A stretch of 64,000 nucleotides of DNA from Paraburkholderia sp. (lineage in GTDB: Bacteria > Pseudomonadota > Gammaproteobacteria > Burkholderiales > Burkholderiaceae), in contig SCRN01000044.1 in assembly GCA_004322045.1 (NCBI GenBank), positions 62,001 through 126,000 of the forward strand, given 5' to 3'. Positions 8,383 to 17,142 of the stretch are shown here, piece by piece; position 1 is the first letter of the stretch; each line of letters opens with the position of its first letter. Made by a program: the position numbers and the translations under genes. The notes under the pieces were generated by a model. It did no database searches. It worked only from the letters and a program-made list of their open reading frames with translations, and was not told the origin of the DNA.

Positions 8383-9183
8383 TTAGTGCGTGGCGGGAGC
8401 CGTGATATCGGTGCCGAACCACTGCATCGAGAGCTTTTTCAGCGTGCCGTCTTGCTTCATCGACGAAATCGCGTCGTCGATCGCCTTCGCGAATTTCGGA
8501 TTACCTTTGCGGAACGGGATGCCCATCTCCGTGTCGCCACCCTTGACCGTTGCGCCCGCCTTTAGCGGCAGATGCGCGTTCTTGATCAGATACGGGAGCA
8601 TGACGCGGTCATCCATGCTGACATCGACGCGCCCCGAGGCGACGTCGCTCAGTTTCTCCGGAGCTCCGGGGTAGGTCTTCACTTCAACGCCCGGCAGCTT
8701 TTTCGCGAGGTCGGCGTAGTTGGTGCCGAGCGTGACGCCCACGCGCTTACCTTGCAAAGCGCCGGGGGCGGCGTAATCGGTCTTGTCGCCCTCGCGCTGA
8801 ATCAACTGCGCCGAGGAATACGTGTAGGGTTGCGAGAAATCAAGCACGGCCTGGCGCTGGGGCGTAATGCCAACTTGGTTGATGATCACGTCGAACTTGC
8901 CTGCTTGCAGGCCAGCGAGAATGCCGCTCCACTCGGTCGTGATGAATTGGGGCTTCACGCCGAGGCGAGCGGCGACTGCCTTGGCCACGTCGACGTCGAA
9001 TCCCACGAGTTGCCCATCGGTGTTGCGGGAGTCGAACGGAGGATAGGTGCCTTCGCAGGCGATCGTCAGCACACCCGTCTGCTTGACCTTGTCGAGTAAA
9101 TCCTCCGCGTGTGCGGACATAGTCGCGACGCCAAGTAGTGCAGCGGCAAGTCCAGACACGAACATCGGCTTGAATGCCTTCAT
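8383..9183 (-). CDS. Extracellular solute-binding protein, amino acid/cystine type
   Basis: Periplasmic binding protein of 266 aa (SBP family 3). A signal peptide ends at SAHA, before EDLLDKVKQTG. Family features follow: IACEGTYPPFDSRNTDGQLVGFDVDVAKAVA, the ligand-contacting EWSGILAGLQAGKFDVIINQVGIT, and the C-terminal DGTLKKLSMQWFGTDIT. The pattern resembles FliY/TcyA cystine-binding proteins more than the histidine or glutamine ones. The sulfur genes downstream support cystine. AGGAG precedes the ATG. It is the first gene of the operon. Confidence 0.85.
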   Translation of the reverse strand: MKAFKPMFVSGLAAALLGVATMSAHAEDLLDKVKQTGVLTIACEGTYPPFDSRNTDGQLVGFDVDVAKAVAARLGVKPQFITTEWSGILAGLQAGKFDVIINQVGITPQRQAVLDFSQPYTYSSAQLIQREGDKTDYAAPGALQGKRVGVTLGTNYADLAKKLPGVEVKTYPGAPEKLSDVASGRVDVSMDDRVMLPYLIKNAHLPLKAGATVKGGDTEMGIPFRKGNPKFAKAIDDAISSMKQDGTLKKLSMQWFGTDITAPATH

Positions 9184-9916
9184 CTTTTGTCTCCTGTCGT
9201 TAGATAAATATGCTGCGTGTTCGGACTGGCTTTGATCAGTCGATCGTCAACGCGCGGTGGCATCGGGCGGGCTTCGGGACCGTTGCAGGCCTTGGGGAGA
9301 TCCGCACTTGCGAGAGCCACTGACTGCAAGCTTAAGGTTGTCAGAATGAAAAATGCTTCCAAAGATATGCCAGAGATAAGGCATATTGCAGAATAATTTT
9401 CTATTTTTGCGAGGTAAAGAAAAATCTAACTAACGCAGAATGGGGTGAGGGTAGTGTGGGGAGCAGGAATTGGGACGGCGAGGGTCGAGCCTATCGACGG
9501 ATCACGCGTCGGTGTGCTTACAGCCGGAACGCCCGAACGGCCCGCGATGGTACACGTACCGATGGCCGAACCAGTGATCGGCTATCGCGTTGGAGATCAT
9601 GGGAAATCGAGTGAGAACTCATCATCGACGCGTAGCGCAATCGGCATGCGACGGAAGGTGATCGTCAGCATCACCGATCATCCCGATATTCGACGGGCGT
9701 TTGATGGCTTTCCGTTGATGGGGCTGTCAATCAGGTACGGCGGCAGCAATCCAGCACCCGGGAGCCGTCGACGAATCGCGACTGTCATCACCACCTTGGG
9801 GCCGGGGCGCGAATGAGCGCCGGCTTCTGACCTGTCCTGTAGAGTACCGCCTTCGCGCGGTATTTGAGACTCGCTGAGAGAGCAGCGACAACACGCGAGA
9901 AAACGCGGAGAGAAAA
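9184..9916. other. Long intergenic region, no supported gene
   Basis: Over 700 bases hold the candidate operator for the sulfur operon and an AT-rich patch near 9340-9430. A plus-strand ORF at 9445-9816 and overlapping minus-strand ORFs have no recognisable domain, and no clear ribosome-binding site was seen. They may be remnants of decayed sequence. Confidence 0.4.
9365..9386. promoter_or_regulatory. Inverted repeat ATATGCC-N8-GGCATAT, candidate operator
   Basis: A perfect 7-base dyad with an 8-base spacer lies in an AT-rich patch about 180 bases upstream of the binding-protein gene that begins the sulfur operon. It has the size of a dimeric regulator site. Which regulator binds is not known; CysB or another LysR-type protein is a guess from context. 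Confidence 0.35.
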
Positions 9917-10012
9917 ATGAGTGATAGCCGCTATACATACGGGATCCACCAGAACCTCACAGCCGCCGACCTGTTTGCCTATGTCGCAGTACAACCGCCT
10001 CGCAAAACCTGA
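9917..10012 (+). CDS. Candidate 31-aa small ORF upstream of DUF1493 gene
   Basis: The sequence GGAGAGAAAA directly before ATG gives a strong ribosome-binding site with ideal spacing. The ORF encodes MSDSRYTYGIHQN...PPRKT and ends with TGA. It is in the same frame as the DUF1493 gene, which begins 15 bases after this stop and lacks a good site of its own. It may be a leader that provides translational coupling, or the front of a once longer gene. No family is recognised. Confidence 0.4.
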   Translation: MSDSRYTYGIHQNLTAADLFAYVAVQPPRKT

Positions 10013-10027
10013 CGATCGAGTACCCGT

Positions 10028-10399
10028 ATGAAAGATGCGGCGTGGGAACGCATGGAGGAGTTTGCTCGAGAAGAGCTTGGCCGCCCACTATTCGGCGGCC
10101 GACTGAGTTTGCAGCCTACCTCGCGGCTCGAGGAAGACCTTGGCCTCACCGGACTCGACGCCGTCGAATTCATCGATAAGTGGGCCCAGACGTTCAACGT
10201 ACAGGAGCAGGAATTCCCGTACAGGAGCTACTTCAGCCCGGAAGGTCAGCAACTGCTGTCGTCGTTCCTAGGGTTGTTCTCGAAGCGGTTTCGCCGGCCG
10301 GCGCTCGTGCCACTGACGCTGGGGATGTTGGCCGAGGCCGCGCGTCGTGGACGATGGGATACCGCCGAGATCGAGGCGAGTGCGACTAGGGACAATTGA
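10028..10399 (+). CDS. DUF1493 family protein (acyl-carrier-like)
   Basis: Protein of 123 aa. The core PTSRLEEDLGLTGLDAVEFID followed by KWAQTFNV and later YRSYFSPEG is the DUF1493 pattern. It resembles an acyl-carrier-protein helix bundle, but in place of the DSL phosphopantetheine serine it has TGLDAVEF. The function of the family is unknown. The ATG at 10028 is the first start after an in-frame TGA, and no good ribosome-binding site is seen. Its orientation is isolated: both neighbours run on the minus strand. Confidence 0.75.
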   Translation: MKDAAWERMEEFAREELGRPLFGGRLSLQPTSRLEEDLGLTGLDAVEFIDKWAQTFNVQEQEFPYRSYFSPEGQQLLSSFLGLFSKRFRRPALVPLTLGMLAEAARRGRWDTAEIEASATRDN

Positions 10400-10522
10400 G
10401 GCGCGAAACGCGCTCGGTCCAACATCGGGACAAGGCGGCAACATCGACGTTAAATCGTGCCAAATCGCGCCCAACGCCACAAGGCATTCGGGCTGCTATT
10501 TGATGCGACCACGATCGGAAAA

Positions 10523-10565
10523 AACATAGAGGTTACGCAAACATCGCGTAACCCCTTCTTTTATT
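10523..10565. terminator. Probable bidirectional terminator
   Basis: The arms GGTTACGC (10531-10538) and GCGTAACC (10546-10553) pair perfectly around a 7-base loop. On the minus strand the stem is followed by CTCTATGTTTTTT, which suits the tRNA-Thr transcript. On the plus strand it is followed by CCTTCTTTTATTT, which suits the DUF1493 gene. Confidence 0.75.
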
Positions 10566-10641
<76 letters not shown>

Positions 10642-10660
10642 GTGAGTCGGCGATTCTACT

Positions 10661-11167
10661 TCATTTCACGACCTTGAGGTGGCCTTTCCCGCCGCCTTTG
10701 CCGCCGTCGTCGTCCGGGCGCGAAGGCTTGCCTTCGTCGCTCGCCGCCGCCGCCGCACCGTCTCCGCTCTGCGTCGAAGCTTCGGATTCCAACACCTGCA
10801 AATCCTCCACCTCACTGTGCGCCACCGGCGCGCCGCTCACCGCTGCGCCCGTCGCGGGCTCGACGGGGAACGCCATTCCTTGCCCGTTCTCGCGCGCATA
10901 GATCGCCAGCACATTCGCCACCTGCACTTCGATCTTGTGCACCTTGCCCGAGAACCGCGCGCTGAACTCGATCCACTCGTTGCCCATCTGCAGTTGGCTC
11001 GTCGCCTCGAAGCTGATGTTCAGCACGATCTCGTCGTTGTGCACGAACTGACGCGGCACGCGCGTCTGGTTATCCACGCGCACGGCGATGTGCGGCGTAT
11101 AACCGTTGTCCGTGCACCACTCGTACAACGCGCGCAGCAAATAAGGCTTAGTCGAAATCTCTTGCAT
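10661..11167 (-). CDS. sspB: ClpXP protease specificity-enhancing factor SspB
   Basis: Adaptor of 168 aa that delivers SsrA-tagged proteins to ClpXP. The start MQEISTKPYLLRALYEW is preceded by AGAGGA seven bases upstream. A longer frame adds a non-conserved head. The folded domain covers roughly residues 1-110 (HIAVRVDNQTRVPRQFV, IVLNISFEATSQLQM, VANVLAIYARENGQGM). Then comes an acidic and glycine-rich flexible tail, and the last residues LKVVK match the ClpX-binding module of E. coli SspB. It follows sspA by 72 bases. Confidence 0.95.
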   Translation of the reverse strand: MQEISTKPYLLRALYEWCTDNGYTPHIAVRVDNQTRVPRQFVHNDEIVLNISFEATSQLQMGNEWIEFSARFSGKVHKIEVQVANVLAIYARENGQGMAFPVEPATGAAVSGAPVAHSEVEDLQVLESEASTQSGDGAAAAASDEGKPSRPDDDGGKGGGKGHLKVVK

Positions 11168-11239
11168 CAACTGTCCTCTTGCAAAGTCCGGCGCGCCGCC
11201 CGCCCATGCCAACAACGCAGGCGCGCGCCCGAACTCGAT

Positions 11240-11851
11240 TTACCGGCGCATCACCTTTTCCGACGGCGTCAGCGCCTCGATGTAAGCAGGGCGGCTGAAA
11301 ATACGCTCGGCGTACTTCATGAGCGGCGCAGCGTTTTTCGACAGCTCGATACCGTAATGGTCCAAGCGCCACAGCAACGGCGCAATCGCCACGTCCAACA
11401 TCGAAAACTCTTCGCCGAGCATGTACTTGTTCTTCAAGAAGATCGGCGCGAGCTGGGTCAACCGGTCACGAATCGCAAGACGCGCCTTCTCGTGGTTCTT
11501 CTCCGCCGCCTTGCCCTTCTCGTTCTCGAGCGTGCCGACGTGAACGAACAACTCCTTTTCGAAGTTGAGCAGGAACAAGCGGGCTCGCGCACGCTGCACC
11601 GGATCGGCCGGCATCAACTGGGGATGCGGGAAGCGCTCGTCGATGTACTCGTTGATGATGTTCGATTCGTACAAAATCAGGTCGCGCTCGACGAGAATCG
11701 GTACCTGCCCGTACGGATTCATCACGGCGATGTCTTCCGGCTTGTTGAACAGGTCGACGTCGCGGATCTCGAAGTCCATGCCCTTTTCGAACAGTACCAG
11801 CCGGCAACGCTGGGAAAAGGGGCAAGTTGTGCCGGAATACAAAACCATCAT
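11240..11851 (-). CDS. sspA: Stringent starvation protein A (GST-like)
   Basis: RNA-polymerase-associated regulator with a glutathione-transferase fold, 203 aa. The N-terminal thioredoxin-like half shows MVLYSGTTCPFSQRCRLVLFEKG and NPYGQVPILVERDLILYESNIINEYI. The C-terminal helical half includes EEFSMLDVAIAPLLWRLDHYG. The ATG at 11851 follows GAGGAAAC and removes a non-homologous extension. It lies between petC and sspB on the minus strand, behind a strong hairpin. Confidence 0.95.
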   Translation of the reverse strand: MMVLYSGTTCPFSQRCRLVLFEKGMDFEIRDVDLFNKPEDIAVMNPYGQVPILVERDLILYESNIINEYIDERFPHPQLMPADPVQRARARLFLLNFEKELFVHVGTLENEKGKAAEKNHEKARLAIRDRLTQLAPIFLKNKYMLGEEFSMLDVAIAPLLWRLDHYGIELSKNAAPLMKYAERIFSRPAYIEALTPSEKVMRR

Positions 11852-11891
11852 GTCTAAAGTTTCCTCAAAAAGCTGAAGGGCCGGCACGCCA

Positions 11892-11918
11892 AAGGGCTCG
11901 CTCAAAGAGCGAGCCCTT
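11892..11918 (-). terminator. Hairpin downstream of petC
   Basis: A perfect 12-base stem (AAGGGCTCGCTC and its complement) with a 3-base loop lies between petC and sspA. The U-run after it is short, so it probably reduces read-through from the bc1 operon and may not stop it fully. Confidence 0.65.
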
Positions 11919-11953
11919 CTCTTGCACCGGCCCCACACCGTGTTACGGCGTGT

Positions 11954-12718
11954 TTATTTGACGTCCTTCCAGTACGCCGCGTTCAACCGCCAGGCGAAAA
12001 ATGTCAGTACGCCGAGGAAGATCAGCACCCACACGCCAAGCTGCCGGCGGGTCTGCTGGTTCGGCTCGGACATCCATGTCAAGTACGCAACCAGATCGGC
12101 CACGGCCGTATCATATTCTACCGGCGACATCGTTCCCGGTTTTACGACTTGGTAGCCCGCGAACTGATGCGTCGTCTCCCCCGTTTCCGCGTCCTTCACA
12201 TCCTCGAATTTCGCCGTGCGCACACCCTGCAACTGCCACAACACATGGGGCATGCCGACGTTGTTGAACACCATGTTGTTCCAGCCCGTCGGGCGCGTGT
12301 CGTCGCGGTAGAAGCTGCGCAAATACGTGTACAGCCAATCGCTGCCGCGCGCACGGGCTTCGACCGACAAATCGGGCGGCGTCACGCCGAACCACGCCTT
12401 CGCATCGTCGGGGCGCATCGCCACCGACATCGTGTTGCCCACTTTGTCGGTCGTAAACAGCAGGTTCTGCTCGATCTCCTTCTGCGAAATCCCGATCTGC
12501 TCGAGCGAGCTGTACCGCACCAAGTTCGCACTGTGGCAGTTCAGACAATAGTTTACAAACAATTGCGCCCCGTGCTGCAACGACGCGATGTTGTGCATGT
12601 TATCCGGCGCACGATCGAGGGGGATGCTCTCTTGCGCGTGCGCCGTTCCCAGCGCCGCCGCCAACGTCAGAATGCTCGCCCCGCCGATTCGCGCGAGCTT
12701 GCTCAGCCAAGTCTTCAT
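11954..12718 (-). CDS. petC: Cytochrome c1 of the bc1 complex
   Basis: Membrane-anchored c-type cytochrome, 254 aa, that passes electrons from the Rieske protein to cytochrome c. A signal peptide ends at TAHA. The haem c site is CLNCH (Cys58, Cys61, His62). A C-terminal helix VWVLIFLGVLTFFAWRLNAA anchors it in the inner membrane. It is the last gene of petABC; only 22 bases separate it from petB. Confidence 0.96.
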   Translation of the reverse strand: MKTWLSKLARIGGASILTLAAALGTAHAQESIPLDRAPDNMHNIASLQHGAQLFVNYCLNCHSANLVRYSSLEQIGISQKEIEQNLLFTTDKVGNTMSVAMRPDDAKAWFGVTPPDLSVEARARGSDWLYTYLRSFYRDDTRPTGWNNMVFNNVGMPHVLWQLQGVRTAKFEDVKDAETGETTHQFAGYQVVKPGTMSPVEYDTAVADLVAYLTWMSEPNQQTRRQLGVWVLIFLGVLTFFAWRLNAAYWKDVK

Positions 12719-12740
12719 ATTCTTTTATCCTCGCTCGCGA

Positions 12741-14123
12741 TTAATGGGGCTTGAACCGAACGCGCTCAGGCGGCTGCTTGAACGTACCGAGCCGGGTCCA
12801 GAAAGGCATGCCTAAGAAGAACGCGAAGTAGATCAGCGCGCAAATCTGCGCGATCAGCGTAGCCACCGGCGACGGTGGCTTCGTCCCCAAATACGCGAGC
12901 GCCATGAACACCACGACGAAGATCCCGTAGAAAACCTTGTGGAAGAACGGACGATAGCGGATCGACTTCACCGGGCTGCGATCGAGCCAAGGCAAGAAGA
13001 ACAGCGAAATCACCGCCGAGCCCATCACCACCACGCCCCAGAACTTCGCTTCCGTCACCGACATGAAGACGATCAAGAGGGCGGAGGCCACCGGCAGGCC
13101 GATGCGCCACTTGCCGCGGGCACGCGCGAGCGCCAGCAACCCCAGCAGGCCCACCACGATCATCAATACGATCTTGAACGGGTCCGTGGTCGCACGCAGC
13201 ATCGCGTAGAACGCCGTGAAATACCAAACCGGCGCGATTTCGGGCGGCGTCTGCAGCGGGTTCGCCGGGATGAAGTTGTTCGCTTCGAGGAAGTACCCGC
13301 CCATCTCCGGCGCGAAGAAAATGATCGCCGCGAACACGATCAAGAACAGGCATACGCCGAAGAAGTCGTGCACCGAATAGAACGGGTGGAACGGAATGCC
13401 GTCGAGCGGCTTGCCCTGCGGATCCTTCTTCGCCTTGATCTCGATGCCGTCCGGATTGTTGGACCCGACCTCGTGCAATGCAATGATATGCACGAACACG
13501 AGACCGAGCAGCACGAGCGGGATCGCAATCACGTGGAACGCGAAAAAGCGGTTCAGCGTGATGTCCGAGACCACATAATCGCCGCGAATCCACAACGACA
13601 AGTCCGGGCCGACGAACGGGATCGCCGAGAACAAGTTGACGATCACCTGGGCGCCCCAGTACGACATCTGTCCCCACGGCAGCAGGTAGCCGAAGAACGC
13701 CTCGGCCATCAGGCACAGGAAGATCGCGCAGCCGAAGATCCACACGAGTTCGCGCGGCTTGCGATAAGAGCCGTACATCAGCCCGCGGAACATGTGCAAA
13801 TAGACGACGACGAAGAACATCGACGCGCCCGTCGAATGCATGTAGCGGATCAGCCAGCCCCACGGCACTTCGCGCATGATGTACTCGACCGACGCGAACG
13901 CAAGCTGCGAATCGGGCTTGTAGTTCATCGTCAGGAAGATGCCCGTCACGATTTGATTGACGAGCACGAGCAGTGCGAGCGAGCCGAAGAAGTACCAAAA
14001 GTTGAAGTTCTTCGGCGCGTAGTACTCGGATAGGTGGGCTTTCCACGTCGCGGTCATCGGGAAGCGCCGGTCGATCCAGCCGACCAAGCCCGTCGATTCC
14101 ACTTGGTTTTCCGTTGTCGCCAT
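12741..14123 (-). CDS. petB: Cytochrome b of the bc1 complex
   Basis: Integral membrane haem b subunit of 460 aa that forms the quinol-oxidising and quinone-reducing sites. Typical segments are IVTGIFLTMNYKPD, SAIPFVGPDL, FFAFHVIAIPL with haem-ligand histidines, and the Qo-site loop PPEIAPVWYFTAFYAMLRA. The usual PEWY appears here as PVWY, a variant I recall in other beta-proteobacteria. It starts directly after petA without a gap. Confidence 0.97.
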   Translation of the reverse strand: MATTENQVESTGLVGWIDRRFPMTATWKAHLSEYYAPKNFNFWYFFGSLALLVLVNQIVTGIFLTMNYKPDSQLAFASVEYIMREVPWGWLIRYMHSTGASMFFVVVYLHMFRGLMYGSYRKPRELVWIFGCAIFLCLMAEAFFGYLLPWGQMSYWGAQVIVNLFSAIPFVGPDLSLWIRGDYVVSDITLNRFFAFHVIAIPLVLLGLVFVHIIALHEVGSNNPDGIEIKAKKDPQGKPLDGIPFHPFYSVHDFFGVCLFLIVFAAIIFFAPEMGGYFLEANNFIPANPLQTPPEIAPVWYFTAFYAMLRATTDPFKIVLMIVVGLLGLLALARARGKWRIGLPVASALLIVFMSVTEAKFWGVVVMGSAVISLFFLPWLDRSPVKSIRYRPFFHKVFYGIFVVVFMALAYLGTKPPSPVATLIAQICALIYFAFFLGMPFWTRLGTFKQPPERVRFKPH

Positions 14124-14747
14124 TTACGCTTCTCCGTGTTCGTCTTTACCGATCACGACCGAGTTGCCGTTGTTCGTGAACATGTAGGGGGGAACGTCGA
14201 GGTTCTGCGGCGCAGGCTTGTTCTTGAAGACGCGGCCGTCCAGATCGTAGGTGGAGCCATGGCACGGGCATAGGAATCCGCCGGGCCAATTGTCGGGAAG
14301 ATTCGCCTGCGCACCCGGCGTGAATCGCGGCGTAGGCGAGCAGCCCAGGTGCGTGCAGACAGCGACGACAATGAGGATGTTCTTGTGATCGGCGCGCGAG
14401 CGGTACTCGTTGTTGCAGTACGCCGGCAGCGGCATCGAAAACGGGTTCTTCGATTGCGGATCGGCCACCTCGCCGTCGGCCTTCTTCACCTCGGCCAGCA
14501 TCTCGTCGGTTCGATTCAGGATCCAAACCGGCTTGCCGCGCCAGGACACCGTCATCATCTCGCCGGGCTTCAAACCGCTGATGTCGATTTCGACCGGCGC
14601 GCCACCCGCCTTCGCCTTCGCCGATGGCTCCATGGAGTCCACGAACGGCACCACGGCGGCTACGCCTCCAAAGCCGCCCATTACGGATGTCGCAATCAGC
14701 CAGGTACGACGGCTGCCGTCGACGCGTTCCTCTTCTTTATCTCGCAT
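14124..14747 (-). CDS. petA: Ubiquinol-cytochrome c reductase iron-sulfur (Rieske) subunit
   Basis: Rieske protein of about 207 aa. A twin-arginine signal is seen near the N-terminus (SRRTWLIATSV), consistent with Tat export; tatABC lies a few kilobases away. The 2Fe-2S ligands are in CTHLGCSP and CPCHGSTYD. The ATG at 14747 (MRDKEEERVDGSRR) agrees with what I recall of relatives. A GTG four codons upstream is also open. It is the first gene of petABC. Confidence 0.95.
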   Translation of the reverse strand: MRDKEEERVDGSRRTWLIATSVMGGFGGVAAVVPFVDSMEPSAKAKAGGAPVEIDISGLKPGEMMTVSWRGKPVWILNRTDEMLAEVKKADGEVADPQSKNPFSMPLPAYCNNEYRSRADHKNILIVVAVCTHLGCSPTPRFTPGAQANLPDNWPGGFLCPCHGSTYDLDGRVFKNKPAPQNLDVPPYMFTNNGNSVVIGKDEHGEA

Positions 14748-15027
14748 CACACGCCCCACTTCTAAGTTGGATTTTCCGCCCGCATTTGCTGCCGCCCGCT
14801 AGTTTGCGCGAATGGAGTCGGCATTTACAAGAGCCGTCGGACAAAAACCATGCAAAGCGCTAGATCTTAGGGGTTTCCCCCCATCGTGGAGGCGACGTTT
14901 CGTCTCACTTCTTCGTTAAGCATTCCCTGCATCGGCACATTTATTGCGCGATGCATGATGCGAATCATGCAAAACGCAAAAACACAGCGAAATAGAACGA
15001 AAAATGCGCCGAAATTGCGGCACTGCG

Positions 15028-15774
15028 TCACACCGGATTATCGATATCGATAAAGAGGTGCTCGACGTCGAAGCGCTCCGAAAGATGCGAGCCGAGCGCC
15101 TGCACGCCATAGCGCTCGGTCGCATGATGCCCGGCGGCAAGGAACGCCACGCCGCTTTCGGCTGCAATGTGCGTCGTCTGCTCGGAGATTTCTCCCGTCA
15201 AATAGACATCCGCCCCCGCATCGATCGCAGCTTCGAAATAGCCCTGCGCCCCGCCGGTGCACCAGGCGATACGGCGCAACTCCGCATCGGCGTCGCCCAG
15301 CAGCAGCGGCACGCGGCCCAGCGTCTGCTCGACCTGCGCCGCGAAATGCGCGAAGGTGACCGGCATCGGCAAGGTCGTCATCCAGCCGATTCCGTCCGCG
15401 CCGAAGCGCGCATCGCCGATCAACCCCAGCCGTGCCCCAAGCTGCGCGTTGTTGCCCACCTCGGGGTGATCGTCGAGCGGCAGATGATAGGCGAACAAGC
15501 TGATATCGGCATCCATGAGCGTCTTGATGCGCCGGTACTTGCGGCCCGTGATTTGCTGGGGCTCGTTGCGCCAGAAATAGCCGTGGTGAACGAGGACCGC
15601 ATCGGCGCCCCACTCGCGCGCCGCCTCCACGAATGCAAGCGACGCCGTGACGCCCGTCGCGATCTTCTCGATCCGACGGCGGCCTTCGACTTGCAGGCCG
15701 TTGGGGCAGTAATCCTTGAAACGACCGATATCGAGCATGTCGTTCAAGTACAATTCAAGTTCGATCCGATCCAT
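15028..15774 (-). CDS. Nif3-like dinuclear metal-centre protein
   Basis: Protein of 248 aa in the Nif3/DUF34 family, which forms toroidal hexamers with two metal ions per subunit; its biological role is not settled. Metal-binding histidines are visible in [12 protein letters not shown] and [11 protein letters not shown], and [13 protein letters not shown] is also conserved. It diverges from the protease gene with only 19 bases between the starts, so the promoters must overlap. A 280-base gap with no gene separates it from petA. Confidence 0.9.
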   Translation of the reverse strand: MDRIELELYLNDMLDIGRFKDYCPNGLQVEGRRRIEKIATGVTASLAFVEAAREWGADAVLVHHGYFWRNEPQQITGRKYRRIKTLMDADISLFAYHLPLDDHPEVGNNAQLGARLGLIGDARFGADGIGWMTTLPMPVTFAHFAAQVEQTLGRVPLLLGDADAELRRIAWCTGGAQGYFEAAIDAGADVYLTGEISEQTTHIAAESGVAFLAAGHHATERYGVQALGSHLSERFDVEHLFIDIDNPV

Positions 15775-15793
15775 AGAAACCTCGATTCTTCAA

Positions 15794-17020
15794 ATGCTTA
15801 GACGCTTCTGGCTGCTGTTCGCCCAAGCGGTGACGGTGCTGCTCGCGCTGCTGTTCATCGTCGCCACACTCAAGCCCCAATGGCTGCAGCGGCAAGGACA
15901 ATTCGGCAAGCAACTCGCTTCCCCGATCGTCGCACTGCGCGAAGTTGCCCCCGGCTCCGGGTCGGGCGCGGCGACGGCTTCGTACGCCGACGCCGCGCAG
16001 CGCGCGATGCCCGCCGTCGTCAACGTGTTCTCGGGCAAAGGCGGCTCGGCCCCGCCCAACCCACATGCGAAAGACCCGCTGTTTCGTTATTTCTTCGGCA
16101 ATCCCAAGAACCCGCAGCAGCAACAGCCGCCGCAGGACGAGGCGGCGACGAACCTAGGCTCGGGCGTCATCGTCAGTTCGGAAGGCTACATTCTAACGAA
16201 CGAACATGTCGTGGACGGAGCGGACGAGATCGAGGTCGCACTGCCCGATGGCCGCCGCACGAATGCGAAGGTCATCGGCGTCGATCCGGAAACGGACCTC
16301 GCCGTGCTCAAGATCGGCCTGACCAACCTGCCGACCATCACGCTCGGCCGCATCGAACAGGCCCGCGTGGGCGATGTCGTGCTCGCCATCGGTAATCCGT
16401 TCGGTGTCGGCCAAACGGTCACGATGGGGATCGTCAGCGCGCTCGGTCGCAATCACCTCGGCATCAATACCTTCGAAAACTTCATTCAGACGGACGCGCC
16501 GATCAACCCCGGCAACTCGGGCGGCGCGCTCGTCGACGTCAAAGGCAACTTGCTCGGCATCAACACGGCTATCTACTCGCGCTCGGGAGGCTCGCTCGGC
16601 ATCGGCTTCGCCATCCCTGTGTCGACCGCGCGCAGCGTGCTCGAGAGCATCATCACGACCGGTTCGGTCACGCGCGGCTGGATCGGCGTCGAGCCGCAGG
16701 ACGTCACCCCCGCGATCGCGGAATCGTTCGGGCTCGAGCAGCGCGGCACGATCGTCGCGGGCGTGCTGCAAGGCGGGCCGGCAGACAAGGCGGGCGTCAA
16801 GCCCGGCGATGTGCTGCTTGAGGTGAACGGCGAAGACATCACCGACACGACGCGGCTCTTGAACCTCATCGCGCAGATCAAGCCGGGCACTCAGGCCAAG
16901 GTCAAGCTCATGCGCAAGCGAAAAGAGATGGATGTGGTGGTGACCATCGGCAAGCGCCCGCCGCCGCCGAAACAAGCCAACAGCGACGACAATAGCGACT
17001 CGCAGCAACAAGAGGAATGA
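15794..17020 (+). CDS. DegS/AlgW-type periplasmic serine protease
   Basis: Trypsin-like S1C protease of 408 aa, with one N-terminal membrane helix (residues ~4-26) and one PDZ domain (~300-390). The catalytic triad is His138 in TNEHVVDG, Asp168 in ETDLAVLKI and Ser242 in PGNSGGALVDVKG. The single PDZ and the uncleaved anchor point to DegS/AlgW, which senses misfolded outer-membrane proteins and cuts the anti-sigma factor of RpoE/AlgU. The start MLRRFWLLFAQAV was preferred over an upstream in-frame ATG that lies inside the divergent gene. Confidence 0.9.
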   Translation: MLRRFWLLFAQAVTVLLALLFIVATLKPQWLQRQGQFGKQLASPIVALREVAPGSGSGAATASYADAAQRAMPAVVNVFSGKGGSAPPNPHAKDPLFRYFFGNPKNPQQQQPPQDEAATNLGSGVIVSSEGYILTNEHVVDGADEIEVALPDGRRTNAKVIGVDPETDLAVLKIGLTNLPTITLGRIEQARVGDVVLAIGNPFGVGQTVTMGIVSALGRNHLGINTFENFIQTDAPINPGNSGGALVDVKGNLLGINTAIYSRSGGSLGIGFAIPVSTARSVLESIITTGSVTRGWIGVEPQDVTPAIAESFGLEQRGTIVAGVLQGGPADKAGVKPGDVLLEVNGEDITDTTRLLNLIAQIKPGTQAKVKLMRKRKEMDVVVTIGKRPPPPKQANSDDNSDSQQQEE

Positions 17021-17065
17021 CTGCGGGAGGCGCGAGGCACCCGCTCGCGCCGACCAGCGACGGGC

Positions 17066-17093
17066 GATCGTCGATCGTCGATCGTCGATCGTC
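17066..17093. repeat. Four 7-base tandem repeats (GATCGTC)
   Basis: GATCGTC is repeated four times without change in the 122-base gap between the convergent protease gene and tatC. It is noncoding and short. Confidence 0.85.
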
Positions 17094-17142
17094 GACCAGC
17101 AGCGTGAAGGCCGCCGGTCAATGCAATGGGAAATGTCGCGGC

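Noticed and set aside
9357..9372. Sigma-54 promoter for the sulfur operon
   Set aside because: The minus strand reads TGGCATATCTTTGGAA, but the -12 element should contain GC and has GG instead; the match is too weak.
9445..9816. Plus-strand ORF of 123 codons upstream of the sulfur operon
   Set aside because: No recognisable domain and no clear ribosome-binding site were seen, and ORFs overlap it on the other strand. It may be decayed sequence.
10679..11857. Plus-strand ORF of 392 codons over sspB-sspA
   Set aside because: It is antisense to two clearly identified genes and encodes arginine/histidine-rich sequence without a domain.
12766..14046. Alternative minus-strand ORF of 426 codons inside petB
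   Set aside because: petB in the other frame has complete cytochrome b motifs; the alternative is arginine-rich noise.
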